Program-made: the position numbers and the translations under genes
Assembly: GCF_030052815.1 (NCBI RefSeq)
Contig: NC_079495.1
Location: forward strand, 55,220,773-55,284,772
From: Hevea brasiliensis
Taxonomy: Eukaryota; Streptophyta; Magnoliopsida; Malpighiales; Euphorbiaceae
Length of the DNA: 64,000 nucleotides
Direction of reading: 5' to 3'
Part shown: positions 35,266-47,900 of the stretch, piece after piece
Layout: every line of letters starts with the position of its first letter
Position numbering within the stretch: the first letter of the stretch is position 1
The notes under the pieces: model-generated
Told to the model about the DNA's origin: nothing
Seen by the model: the letters and a program-made list of their open reading frames with translations, nothing else
The model's database searches: none

Positions 35266-35339
35266 CTATCACATAATTCACATTGTTACTATCATTTCAA
35301 TTTATTAATTGCGAAAATTCAATGAGTTCTTAGGTTTAC
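35266..35339 (-). other. Putative 74-bp GT-AG intron in gypsy-D integrase
   Basis: On the minus strand, coding reaches GAAAGAGTAATCCAG (E-R-V-I-Q). It is then followed by 74 AT-rich bases beginning GTAAACCTAAG and ending GTGATAG, after which coding resumes in the same frame at ATCCTGGAGG (I-L-E-D). The left exon end CAG followed by GTAA fits a plant donor site, and the insert contains in-frame stops. Gypsy-A has no insert at the same codon boundary (25081). The insert has no flanking target duplication. I infer a spliceosomal intron; a chance insertion is the alternative. Confidence 0.7.
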
Positions 35340-36179
35340 CTGGATTACTCTTTCTGACTGTCCATCCGTCTGAGGATGAAAAGCCGTGCTAAAACGGAGT
35401 TGTGTGCCCAAGGCTTCTTGCAACTTTTTCCAGAATCTTGATGTAAACCTTGGGTCTCGGTCAGATATGATGGAAAGTGGGATTCCATGCAGTCTAACTA
35501 TCTCACTGATATACAATTCTGCTAACTTCTCCAGTGAGTAGTCAGTCCTAACTGGCAGAAAATGTGTTGACTTCGTCAATCTATCCACTATCACCCATAT
35601 TGCATCATGCTTCTTCTGGGTGAGAGGTAGACCACTAATAAAATCCATAGTGACCCAGTCCCATTTCTATTCAGGTATGCTTATAGGCTGTAGCAATCTT
35701 GATGGAACTTGATGTTCTGTTTTAACTTGCTGACATGTCAAACACTTAGTCACATAGTCAGCTATATCCCTCTTCATACCAGGTCGCCAATAATGAGGCT
35801 TCAAATCATTATACATTTTTGTGCTTCCCGGGTGCATAGCATAAACACTAGTGTGTGCTTCTTTCAGAATACTAGTCTTCAGTTCCCCATCATCTGGTAC
35901 ACACACTCTTCCTCTGTAGTACAGACACCCATTTGCTTTCACCTCATATTCAGTTTCCCTTCGCTTTGGAATTTTACCCACAATGGCCATTAATTTTTCA
36001 TCTGCCCTCTGCCCATCTTGTATCTGCTGTAGCAGGGTTGGCTTCACTTGCAACTTAGCCAAAATAGCTCCATCTTGAGCTAAGGACAGACAGGCATTTA
36101 GTGATCTTAAAGTTGTGATGGATTTCCTGCTTAAAACATCAGCAACTACATTTGCCTTCCCAGGATGATAATCTATCAC
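35340..36179 (-). pseudogene. Gypsy-D integrase N-terminal half
   Basis: The link [18 protein letters not shown] leads into the integrase zinc domain (HTSVYAMHPGSTKMYNDLKP, then CLTCQQVK). A TAG at about 35664, in place of Trp in PEWKW, precedes the core: [20 protein letters not shown] with the first Asp, [15 protein letters not shown] with the second and [10 protein letters not shown] with the catalytic Glu. All catalytic residues are present. Apart from the single stop the reading is intact. Confidence 0.9.
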
Positions 36180-37557
36180 ACAATCATAGTCCTTTAGGAA
36201 CTCAATCCATCACCTCTGTCTAAGATTGAGCTCCTTCTGGGTTGGCAAATATTTTAGACTCTTGTGGTCTGTATAGATGTAACATTTTTCACCATATAAA
36301 TAATGCCTCCATATCTTCAGTGTAAAGATAATTGCTGCTAACTCCAAGTCATAAGTAGGGTAGTTCTGTTCATGTGGCCTTAACTGCCTGGAAGCATAGG
36401 TGACCACTTTCTCCTCTTGCATCAATACACACCCTAGCCCATTATGCGAGGCATCACTGTAGACCACAAAGTCTTTCCCCGATACTGGCTGTGTTAACAC
36501 TGGTACTTCTATCAACATAGCCTTTAGCCTCTCTAAACTGGCTTGGCACTTGTCGTTCCTGCCAAATTTCACATTCTTGTGCAACAACTTGGTCATTGGA
36601 GCAGCTATAAGAGAGAACCCCTTCACAAATCTTCTGTAATACCCAGTTAGCCCCAAGAAACTTCTGACTTTAGTTGTATTTCTGGGAGGCTTCCATTCCA
36701 TCACTGCTTCTATCCTTTTAGGATCCACTTTAATCCCCTCGGCTGATACTATGTGTCCAAGAAAGGAGATTTCACTCATCCAGAAGTCACATTTGGACAA
36801 CTTAGCATACAGCTTCTTTTCTCGCAGGGTTTGCAGAATAATCCTCAAATGTTCATCATGTTCTTCCCTGGCCTTGGAATACACCAGAATATCATCAATA
36901 AAGACCACTACAAACTGATCTAAGTATGGACGAAAGATACTGTTCATAAGGTCCATAAATGCTGCTGGTGCATTTGTTAACCCAAACGGCATCACTAAAA
37001 ATTCATAATGCCCATACCTGGTTCTGAATGCAGTTTTTTGACACATCTGCATCCTTTACCCTTAACTGATGATACCCTGATCTGAGATCAATTTTTGAAA
37101 ATACACCGGCTCCCTTCAACTGATCAAATAGATCGTCACTTATGGGCAATGGATATTTATTCTTCACAGTTACTTTATTCAACTACCGATAATCAATACA
37201 CAATCTCAAGGTTCCATCCTTCTTTTTCACAAACAGCACCGGAGCTCCCCATGGTGACACACTGGGGTGTATGAACCCCTTATCGAGTAACTCTTGCAAC
37301 TAAATTTTCAACTCCTTCAATTTAGTGGGTGCCATCCTATAAGGAGCAATAAAAATTGATGCGGTACCCGGTATTACATCAATAGCAAACTCAACTTTCC
37401 TTTCTGGTGGTAAACCAGGAAACTCTTTAGGAAATACATCTGGGAAGTCTCTTACTGTGGGTATATCACCTAGGTTTGGCTTAGCCTGCCTAGTATCAAC
37501 CATGTGTGCTAGGTAAGCTTCATAGCCTTTTCTCATCAATCTTCTTACAACTGTGGC
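36180..37557 (-). pseudogene. Gypsy-D reverse transcriptase and RNase H, broken
   Basis: On the minus strand from 37539: IPTVRDFPDVFPKEFPGLPP and YRMAPTKLKELKI, then a stop where Gln is likely. RT blocks follow, a frameshift in an A-run near 37043 (extra A before the [11 protein letters not shown] block), then [24 protein letters not shown] and [14 protein letters not shown]. RNase H ([30 protein letters not shown]) ends at a TGA in place of an Arg codon in LNLRQRRW (near 36207). The RT active site is intact. Confidence 0.9.
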
Positions 37558-38193
37558 TCAGATAACATTGGACAGGAAATCTATCCTTTCACCCACAATA
37601 GTAATCTCATTACCCTCAGAAGTTTTTAGAGAAATCCTCTTCAATTTGCAATCAACTATTGCCTGATGACGTGACAACCAGTCGATTCTCAAAATCAAGT
37701 CAAACTCGTAGAAGGGCAATTCAATTAGGTCTGCCGAGAATTCATACCCCTGAATCCTCAATGGGCAACCTTTATACACCTTATTCACTACCACACTGTG
37801 GCCTAGTGGATTTGTGACTAGAATGTCTTGATCACTCTCCTCTACTGGAACTCTCCTCTCTACGGGTAGTTTGATGCAAATGTAGGAATGAGTGAATCCT
37901 GGATCCACCAATGCATGCACAAAAGTGTTGTAGAGGGAAAACGTACCCCTGATGACATCCGGGGCATCTTGCTCCTCCTGAGCTCTGATGGCATAGGCCC
38001 TGGCAGGTACTTTAGTATCTGGCCTCTCAGCTGACTCGGATGCAGGCCTCAGTGATGGACTAGCTGAAAACGGGCTTTCTACCCCTTTGTGGTGCAGGAG
38101 CAGGTCTGTTAGCTTGTGTTGGAGCAGCTGTAGTAGTCCTCTTCGGACAATTCTTGATCTGATGTTTTGTCGATCCACACCGTAAGCATGCAC
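37558..38193 (-). pseudogene. Gypsy-D gag-protease junction and protease
   Basis: The end of gag (AYAIRAQEEQDAPDVIRG) runs into the protease domain: ALVDPGFTHSYICIKL, then LVTNPLGHSVVVNKVYKGCP, ADLIELPFYEFDLILRIDWL and SRHQAIVDC. The active-site triad reads DPG rather than DSG or DTG; this variant is seen in other plant gypsy proteases as far as I recall. LRIDWL has Arg where Gly or Met is usual (LGMDWL), a further sign of decay. A frame change near 38100 separates this from the main gag frame. Confidence 0.85.
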
Positions 38194-39201
38194 TGGTCAC
38201 TCGCCAACAATCCCCCTTATGCCACTTCCAGCAGTACGGACAGGCAGAAGATGTTGGGGCTGGTCCCCTAAACACCGTCCCTAGAGAGCTGCCCACTGAT
38301 GGTGTGGACTGGCCTCTCCTAGGTGTGAACCGTGGTCTGGGCCCCTGAACCTGACCCTGATGTGGTGGTCCTGAACTCTGAGTAGGAGGACCCTTACTCT
38401 TCTTACTGGGAGCAGAAAATGTACTGGACTGACTCGGACCCCTCTTCTGCTGTCTTTCCCTTCTATTTTGTTCATTTATTCGGACTCTTTCTACTTTTGT
38501 TGCAGCATCAACTAGCTTAGCAAAGTCCATAATCTCCAATGCTGTGATCATGACTTTTATATTGTCATTGAGCCCTTCTTTAAATCTTCTGCACCTCTCT
38601 GCCTCTGTAGGGACTATCTCCCTCTCATATCGGCTCAGTCTGACAAACTTATGCTCATATTCTACCACTGATAATTGTCTCTATCTCAGACTGATAAATT
38701 CTCTTCTTCGCTCGCTGACATATTTCTTCCTGAACTCTGTGAGGAAGAATTCCCAGGTGATCCGTTCTGGTTGCACCTCACTGGTTACTGTGTCCCACCA
38801 CTGATATGCATCATCCTAAAGTAGGGACGCAACACCCTTTAGGTTTTGCTCGGGGGTGCAGTTAAGCTGTTTCAGCACTCTGATGGTTCTATCCAACTAG
38901 TTTTTGCGGTCATGGGATCATCCTCCCTCTTCCCAAAGAAATCCACAGCCCCATGTTTTTGCAGTTTCTCCAAATGGGACTTCTGTGGTGCTGGTGGAGG
39001 TTGTGGCTGTGGTTATGGTGGTGGAATTGCCCCCATCATTTGCCGGTGGAATTCGGTCATTTGCTAAAATAGCGCAAACTGAGGTTGGGCAGGTGCCTCA
39101 GCTGCTGGTGGAGCAGATCCTCCCCTGCCCCCAGATTCAGCCCTTGGTGGAGCACGACCCTCCACCTCTTCATCAACTGCTCTTTGCGAAGCAGGATCCA
39201 T
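38060..39201 (-). pseudogene. Gypsy-D gag, several stops
   Basis: The minus-strand ATG at 39201 begins MDPASQRAVDEEVEGRAPPR-type sequence, matching the gypsy-C gag start (56845). Stops interrupt the N-terminal third. The core is open from 38668: YEHKFVRLSRYEREIVPTEA, CRRFKEGLNDNIKVMITAL and VERVRINEQNRRERQQ. A Pro/Ser/Gln-rich linker and two Cys/His clusters follow (CPYCWKWHKGDC and CLRCGSTKHQIKNC), the second a CCHC knuckle. Confidence 0.87.
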
Positions 39202-39312
39202 ATCCTATTCAAAATAAGAAAATAAACATATCTGCATCAGTGTCACCTCAATACTTACAAATGCAATGAAATGGTATGCACTCTATTTAGGCCCAGAAAC
39301 ACCTAAACCGAT

Positions 39313-39324
39313 GCTCTGATACCA
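39313..39324 (-). other. Primer binding site (tRNA-iMet), gypsy-D
   Basis: On the plus strand GCTCTGATACCA, 5 bp from the 5' LTR edge at 39330. Confidence 0.92.
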
Positions 39325-39329
39325 CTAAA

Positions 39330-39885
39330 TGTGACACCCCTTTCCCGTCTACAGTGTAGCCGAGCAAGTTATGCCACTCAGTGTGCCGGAGCACCAATTC
39401 ATATTCTAATTATAATTTATCCCTTTTAATTCATTTATTTATAATTTTTGATAAATCTGAATTTTTCCAAAATTTTTATAGAAAATCCGGCAGAGTGCAG
39501 GCTGTAAATTGGAAAAACAGTTCTTCTGAACATGTTTAAAAACACTTCCAATATAATTTCCAAATTCAAACTTCATTATACACGCATATCTCAACTCAAT
39601 CTCAAAATCTCAATACTATTTTCAGAACTTTTCTGTTCACTTCATCACTTGAAGCACATTTATACATATTTCTCAACATTTCATTTTTCCACATACATTA
39701 TACAGAAAATTTCAATAACATGAAATTTCATATATTTACATCATCAAATAATTTCAAGAGTTTATAGTTACAATCCAAAACTAATACAAAATATAAAATA
39801 TAAAATGCTACCCCAAAGTCTTAATATCGTACCATGTGCACTGCAGATGTGAGGTGACTCTGGACTCCAGATGCAAGTCTGAAAG
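39330..39885 (-). repeat. Gypsy-D 5' LTR, left segment
   Basis: On the plus strand it begins TGTGACACCCCTTTCCCG and matches the 3' LTR from 31812. It is interrupted at 39885 by copia-3 and resumes at 53780. Confidence 0.93.
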
Positions 39886-41988
39886 TGAAGGAACGGAAGC
39901 GTGAAAAACACAAGTTTATACCATTGAATTCAAAATTTTCACCTAGGGTCACATGCATCATGCAAGATTTATTTTTATCTATTTGATTTCAATGATAAAC
40001 AACATATTAAAACTCTTTTAATATGTTTTTGGATCTGTATTTGCCATCTAAGATTTTAAAATTAATCAGATTAATTTTAGAACCCTAGATTAAATCAAGA
40101 ACGATTACACTAACCTCTTGATGCACTGCAGCGTGTCTGCGCCTTTAAGATTTGTCTTCAGGACACCAGATGTTGTCCCTCTAGCTTGTCCACAACAAGA
40201 ACACCTATGGCAGCCCTTGAACAGCTTCTAAAGCCTTTTCTATTAATTAGAAATTCAAGTTCTGCCTTTTAAGAGATTAGAGATGTAAACAGGAAACTAG
40301 AAATAATTTCTAGTGTTCTTAATTCAAGATATTGATGGCTAATCTCTTTGAATTGATGAGAGATGAAGAAGCATAGATAGAGAACCTCAAAATGGCGTGA
40401 CAAAGGAGAGGAGTGGCTACTGGTTGTTTTTCTTTTTCATAACAACACTTATATAGCTAGGTTAACACATTAAACCCTTGCCACATGTCACCCTTTGATT
40501 AGCTCTAGGTTTAAGTGAACCAATCACATTGTGTCACGTGTCAAACCTATATTTAATCTTGATTTTAATCATCTTACATGATTAAAAAACATTTGGCAAG
40601 CTTATGTGTAATCCCATGTGTCACCATCTCATGGTGCCACGTGTCACACTGTGAAATGACCAAAATGCCCCTGTGTCTTAATTTTGAGTTCTTAACCCAA
40701 AATAATTATTTTTCTTCTTCTAATTTATATCAAATATAAATAAATTAATTAATCTCTATAAATTAATTTCTCATTAATTAAATTCATATTTAAACACTTT
40801 AAATATAAATTTAACTTATACTATACATCCAATAATCTAGATTTGGTTTCAAGTCATGCTAGGGACTTTGCAATTTAATTGCAAACCAAACCTATTTAAT
40901 TAATCAATTAAACTCTTTAATTAATTAATTAAATCATATTTAAATAGGTGATAACTTGTGTATGTGTGTGACTTACTAGGCTCATCACTAATTGGCAATG
41001 AGACATGATATCAACTCTTAATATCATCAGAACTCTTTCTTACCATAAATGATTTCTCTAAATCATTTTATGAACCTCATAGACCATGGTTAACACCTAG
41101 CATAGCATGCCATGGCCACCCAATTAGTAATAAGGTTTACCTTAAATGAACCTATAATCATATGTTACAATGCACTAGAATCTCTCTGTTACAAAATCCC
41201 AACCCAAGCTGGAGTCATGGTTTATGTCAAACTCCATTTGCTATGAATATTATGTTCTCTTTTAATTCCAGTTCTTGATTAAAAAGATTTTCTCATAAGA
41301 AACTCTTTTCTGAATAATTCTATCTATCCTGGCTAGGAACTTGAAACATCAAGAACAATTAAATGAACATAGGATTTTATCTCTATTTACTTAGAGGAAC
41401 AGATTCCATCTTGATCAACACCTACCTCCATATATAACTAGTAGGAGCCAACAGATGCCCATATACCCATACATAGTACAAGTATGAAAGCAGTATCAAA
41501 CTCAAACTACCTATATACAAGATAACTGTGCTATCTCAGGTCTAAAGATTATATGCACTGATATGATTTATGACAAAATATTGACAAGAGTAAACTCTAT
41601 GTGCTTGTCATAAGTGTCACTGGTTCAGCCTACTTATCATTTATAAGTGCCTATCATGTTTGTCATATGGCATGAGACTCATCATTCCATCTTATTTATA
41701 TCTCATATAAATAACTTAGTAACAAACATGAATACAATCTTTCTGGATAAGTTATGTCCTTATTATGAAATATCCACGATTGTGAACCTATTTATGATAC
41801 TTTGTGCTAGAAATATTATCACTCATATTCTTAACAACTTAAGAATAATATTTCTAACAAAATATCAATGGACCTTTTCTATTACACATAAATATATTAT
41901 GTAAACGGAAAAGTGGAAATGCCTTTTATTAATAAAAATATGTACAAGATACATACTAAATGATATGCTCTAGGGCATACTACTAACA
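39886..41988 (-). repeat. Copia-3 3' LTR, 2103 bp
   Basis: On the plus strand it begins TGAAGGAACGGAAGCG and ends ATACTACTAACA. The G-box core GCCACGTG is at 40636-40643, and TATATAAG (minus strand) at 40448-40455. Confidence 0.95.
40448..40643 (-). promoter_or_regulatory. LTR promoter: TATATAAG and G-box, copia-3 3' LTR
   Basis: TATA box at 40448-40455 (minus strand) and G-box 180 bp upstream at 40636-40643. The partner LTR has the same pair at 52257-52264 and 52444-52451. Confidence 0.55.
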
Positions 41989-41999
41989 ATCTCTTACTA
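41989..41999 (-). other. Polypurine tract, copia-3 (degenerate)
   Basis: On the minus strand AGTAAGAGAT before the 3' LTR; copia-1 has AGTGGGAGAT, so two G-to-A changes have occurred. Confidence 0.7.
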
Positions 42000-43241
42000 G
42001 CACTAGAGCCATTCATTACAATATCTTAGACCTATCTTCTCAAGATGTCGATCTAACTGAGTCTGTGACATAGGCTTAGTGAATGGATCAGCTGGATTTT
42101 TAGCTGATGCTATTTTCTGCATGGCTACATCGCCTCGCCCAATTATTTCTCTGATAATGCGGTAGCGCCTTTCTATATGTTTGGATTTCTGGTGAGACCT
42201 TGGTTCCTTAGCTCAGAGGATCGCTCCATTGTTGTCACAAAGGTAATGGAACCGCCGACTCAATGGAAGGAACTACCGTAAGTTCTCACACGAACTTCTT
42301 TATCCAAACCGCTTCCTTTGCGAGATTCGATGCAAGAATATACTCACCTCGTAGTGGAATCTGCAATCGTGCTCTGTTTGGAACTCTTCCAACTGACTAC
42401 ACCTCCATTACAAATGAACACATATCCAGAGGTAGACTTTCTATCATCGATATCTGATTGGAAATCAGAATCAGTATAACCATCCAATTACAAGTCTCCA
42501 CCTCCATAAATCAAGAATAAATCCTTAGTTCTTCTCAAGTACTTAAAGATATTCTTGATAGCTATTCAGTGTTCCAAACCTGGATTGGATTGATACCTGC
42601 TAGTCAAACTAACAGCATATGTGATATCCGGCTTAGTACACAACATTGCATACATTAAACTTCCAATAGCCGAAGCATATGGAATCCTGGCCATCTTATC
42701 TCTTTCTTTAGGTGTCTTTGGAGACATCTCTTTAGAAAGGTGGATACCATGTCTCACTGGTAACAATCCTCTCTTGGAATCAAGCATGTTAAACCTTTTT
42801 AACACCTTTACCAAGTATAGACTTTGGGATAAACCAATTATTCTTTTCGCTCTATCTATATATGCGAATCCCAAGAATATAGGTTGCCTCCCCTAAGTCT
42901 TTCATGGAGAATGTATTTGACAACCATACCTTTATGGTTGTCAACATACCTATGTCATTACCTATCAACAGTATGTCATCCACATATAAGACAAGGAAAG
43001 TGATAGCACTGTCACTAACCTTCTTATATACACATGGCTCATCCTCATTTTTTATAAAACTAAAGGATTTAATGGCTTCATCAAAACGGATGTTCCAACT
43101 CCTCGAAGCTTGTTTCAACCCATAAATGGATCGCTTTAGCTTGCATACCTTGGAACCATCTTGGGATTCAAAACCCCTAGGTTGTTCCATGAAAATGTTT
43201 TCTTCAATGTATCCATTGAGAAAAGCTGTTTTGACATCCAT
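42000..43241 (-). pseudogene. Copia-3 reverse transcriptase and RNase H, broken
   Basis: From 43241 on the minus strand: MDVKTAFLNGYIEENIFMEQ, IYGLKQASRSWNIRFDEAIK and the catalytic YVDD in LVLYVDDILLIGND. A frame change near 42860 follows, then AKRIIGLSQSLYLVKVLKRF and YAVSLTSRYQSNPGLEH. The RNase H part (42000-42565) is recognisable by comparison with copia-1 but has several frameshifts and substitutions. The C-terminal end with the conserved lysine-histidine block near 42170 is damaged. Confidence 0.88.
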
Positions 43242-44964
43242 CTACCAAATCTTATAATCATAGTATGCAGCTATTGCTAATAAAATCCTAATTGATTTAA
43301 GCATGGCAACAGGTGAGAAAGTCTCCTCATAGTCGACTCCTTGCCTTTGGAGAAACCCTTTCGCTACTAGCCTTGCCTTATAGGTCTCTACCTTTCCATC
43401 AGAACAAATTTTCTTCTTAAAAACCCATTTGTTCCCTATAGGTACAATACCTCCAGGTGGGTCAACAAGATCCCAAACTTGATTCTTATACATGGAATCA
43501 ATCTCGGATTTCATAGCATCAATCCATTTTGAAGAGTCTATATCTGATATAGCTTCTTCATAGGTAAGTGGATCATCTCCATGATCTACTTCTTCATGAA
43601 TAGACAACTCTTGTTCTTCTTCATGAAGAAAACCATATCTCACTGGTGGGTGAGATACCCTGGTTGTTCTACGAGGAACCGCTGTAGATGTTTCATCAAC
43701 GGGTATAGGTTGACTAGATGGATCTATATCCATCTGATCTGTTGGTTGGTCAGAATTCTCCAATTCTAACTCTATTTGCCTTCCTTTGCCTCTTTCTTGA
43801 ACAAACTGTTGTTCAAAAAATGTGGCATCACTACTTATCACAACCTTTTGTGAAGTAGGCAAATAAAAATAATATTCAAAACTATCTTTTGGATATCCAA
43901 CAAATTGACCTTTTCTCGATCCGTCTCCAATTTATCGTTGTTCACTTTTGATATAAGTTTGGACCCCAAATCTTAACATGCTTAAGACTTGGTTTTTTTT
44001 CATGCCATATCTCATAAGGTGTGGTAGAAACTATTTTTGATGGAATCCTATTCAAAATATACAAAGTTGATTCTAATGCAAATCCCCAAAAGAAGATTGG
44101 CATATCAGTATAGCTCATCATACTACATACCATATCCAATAGGGTACAATTTCTCCTTTCAGATACACCATTTAGCTGTGACGTTCCTGAAGGAGTCAGC
44201 TGAGAAACAATGCCATGCTCTCTCAAGTATTCATCAAATTCAGTACTCAAATATTCACCTCCACGATCTGATCGAAGAGCTTTAATACTCTTTCCTGTTT
44301 GATTTTCTACTTCAGATTTAAATTTTTTGAACTTTTCAAAGGATTCATGTTTATATTTCATCAAATACAAATACCCAAATCTTGATTTATCATCAGTAAA
44401 GGTAATAAAATAATGAAAGCCCCCTCTAGCCATTTCTTTAAATGGACCACATACATCACTATGTATTAGCTCCAAAATATTTTTAACTCTTTGCCCTTGT
44501 CCAACAAAGGGTGATCTAGTCATTTTGCCCTGAAGGCAAGATTCACAAGTTGGAGTAGGCTCAGAGCCCAATGAGGATAGAATCTCCATTTTCTCCAGTT
44601 TTGCAATCCTATCTTCTGCAATATGACATAACCTTAAGTGCCAAATATATTTTGAACTTGAGTTGATTTTCACCATGGCATTGCATTCTTTTAGATCACT
44701 TGCATTCAATTTGTGTTTGCTACTATTATCCAAATAATAAAGACCATCATTCATATAACCCGAACCAACATATTTATTTCCAAAATAAATATTGCAAACA
44801 TCATCTGTGAACTGAAATTCATAGCCATTTCTGGTCAAACTAGATATAGAAATGATGTTCTTAAAAGCATCAGGTACATATAAAATATTATCCAAACACA
44901 AAACATGTCCAAACATGTAAAAAGATTTAGATCCTATGGCTAAAGCTTCAACAGTTGAGCCATT
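43242..44964 (-). pseudogene. Copia-3 integrase region, two open pieces
   Basis: From the solo LTR edge: GSTVEALAIGSKSFYMFGHV and LCLDNILYVP (the end of the protease-linked region), then the pre-integrase zinc domain (WHLRLCHIAEDRI, CESCLQGKM). The core has all three acids: HSDVCGPF, SDRGGEYLSTEF and SERRNCTLLD. A break near 43900 follows YEIWHEKKPSLKHVKIWG. The second piece (43862-43242) holds the acidic linker and the start of RT (NKWVFKKKICSDGKVETYKA). A stop (TAG in place of TGG-type codon) at 43242 separates it from the rest of RT. Confidence 0.9.
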
Positions 44965-47900
44965 TGTCACACCCTACCCCTCTGTAAGGCATAACATGAT
45001 CCCGTAGTATACCTAATGAATTACCAACTCCATCTACTGATAATCTATTAAATACACTACAAGGGATTTTAAAAACTTTTCTTACTTCTTTTACAGTGGT
45101 GAGCACTATTTACAGGTGTTAAAAACCTTTTTGAACTGAAGTGATAGAACTAACATATTTGAATTATTTGGAATTTCTGTAAAAATTTTGGCAGAGTGCC
45201 ATCTGTATTTTGGATAAAACAGTTCTTTAGAAAACTTGTAAAAAAACACTTCAATAGATTTCCAAATCTCAACTCCAACATATTTCTCAACACAACACAT
45301 TTCTCAACTCAAATCCACAGTGATTTTTCAAAGACTGAGGTAAAAGAAATATAATACAATTTTTACAAGCCAAAATAACTCATAATTATTTTGCAACTTC
45401 AATGTACAATTTTTATTTACAACTGCTCAAAACCAACAACAATATGTACATACGATGAACATACATTACATTACAAAATACAAAATATTGGTATACTCAT
45501 TATACCCGGTAGTCTCTCGCTGGAGGTATTAGCAGCCTAGTCTGCTGCACTGTCTGTCTGTCTACCTGCGACAGCAATAAAAAGCTATCGCTGAGACAAT
45601 GTCTCAGTGGTGCACAACATTAACCAAATACAACTTTAAATCACAATTCATAAATCATTTAAATAGTGGATACTTAAAAACCATAGTTAAATTCAAGACA
45701 ATACTGTCATAAGGAATTTAACACAATATCACAATAAATCTCAATAATCAAAACATAGTTAAATTCGAAAGACAATAAATGTCAATAAGAATTTAAACTT
45801 CATTTCACAAATTATCAAATCGCATAACAACACAATTTAGTCGAATAAGTTAAGAATACAGTGTTGCCAATTCATTCACAACTTAAGCCATGACACAAAT
45901 TTCCGATCAATGCCGCGTTGTACACCACGACAAAGCAATCGCAACCCCACTAATCGAAATCAATGAGGAAGGGAGCTAGCTATATAATGAGTACTCATCC
46001 GATCACCTCAACTGGTAAACCAGAGAGGGAGAAAAATAAACGATCATGACTCCATAACTGGAGAAGGAAAATAAACGATCACAACCCCATAAATGGAGAA
46101 GGAATGATATGATACTGTCATGCTAAGTGTGAACATAAAATCAATTCCAAACATTTTATTCAAATGATTCGTGAGAATCCAATAAATTTCCAAAGTTATA
46201 ATTTCATTCACAAAATGGCAACACAATTCATAATTATCTTAAATTTCCACAAAAACCATTTACAGTGCTTTTCAATCAATAGTATCCATCAAATCATTTA
46301 CAATGCTTTTCAAGCAATAAATATCCATTCAAACACATTTTCACAATTTAAAACAATAATGTACAAATAGTCATGATTCATTTCAATTGAAAAATTCAAA
46401 AGAAATACTATTGTGCACAAACACAATTTAAATCAATAACATACAATTAATCATATGAAATCTTATTCAGAGTAAAATCAGTTGAAAACTAGTTGTGCAC
46501 AAACCTCTGATAATTGTCTCCTGGTCTGGACTCAGTGTTTCCTTCCCTTTTCCTGAGTCTTTGGTAACTGAGAAACATAATTTGAAGTGTTTCAGTACTA
46601 AATTAAACTGTCTCTAACGATAATGTTCGATAAGTAATTCACTGAAGGCCATTATTTGCTCAATCACCTAATATACCGACCCTCGATGCGTTTTAGGTAA
46701 ATTAGGTTTTAGTGTCATTAATATGTCACATTCGATAGGGTTTTAGGGTTGGTACTTTTTACCAAACTCATTTCCTTGTTTAGTGCATTTTAATGCAACT
46801 TGCTGGATTCCGGGATACTAGTTTGACCTAGCCAGACGACCTAGTTCCCTCGGTTTTCGAGTTTCGGTCAAAACTATAAACTTGTAGATCTATGTCTTAC
46901 GGAACGCGGGGCAAAATTTTAGGTCATTCTGAGTTAAGTAGACCAAGTTATGGTCATTATACTATTGCTGGTCAATTGGCATCAAATTAGGTCAATTTTA
47001 GGTCAATTTGGTCAACTTTGGTTCGGCCAGTTTTTGGACCCGCACTTGTGCAAGCTGTTTGACTTGCTTATGGTCATTTCTGGGCTTTGGTGTCTTCATA
47101 AGACTTGTAGGTATGGGTCTTAACTATTCATGGTTAAAATTTCAGGTCAATTGGACCTGTTTTGAGTGAGTTATGGCCTAAACACTAACTGCTGCCCAAT
47201 TGGTCAATTTTCAGGTCTCAATTGCACCTAATCCGAATTGGTCATTTTTTTATGTCACCTTGCAAGCAGAATTTTGGTATGCTTTCTCAATGAAAGTTGG
47301 CACATTTTGTGCCTAGTTTCACCTCCAATTGGTCTCATACCAATTGAGGTTACACATTTAAATTTATTGACTAAAATGCATACTGCCCTTAACTACCTTA
47401 CTTAAACATACATCAATTACACACTTACATTACTATATGTTCACTTCCCTTACCAATTCTGTTTTGGTTCATTACCAAAACCATATTCTACTTTACATTA
47501 ACATCACTTTGGGCAGATTACAAACATCCTTAATACACAAATTAAAACTCACATTTACAAAGTCTAAGTACAATCACATATACTCCTAAACCTTACTAGT
47601 TCTTACATACACTTTACACAATCAATCTATATACATATCCATCAACCTTAATGTCAATATTTCTGCCAACACCTTCATGAACACATACATTTATCCAAGA
47701 ATCCCAAGGCTGCCGAAAAGCTTCCTCAACACCAAAGTGTCCTACAATTCATCAATTTCCATTCCAAGTGCAAAATCACCATATACATATGGAATAATTT
47801 ACTAGGATATTAAATCACCCTAACCAACATCATTTCTCATCAAATATATCTACAAATATTTCATCAAATACATAACTCCATGGCTGTCCAAAATGAACAT

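Noticed and set aside
35266..35339. The integrase insert as a small transposon footprint
   Set aside because: It has no terminal inverted repeats and no duplicated flank, and GT-AG ends at an exact codon boundary fit an intron better; kept as the weaker alternative.
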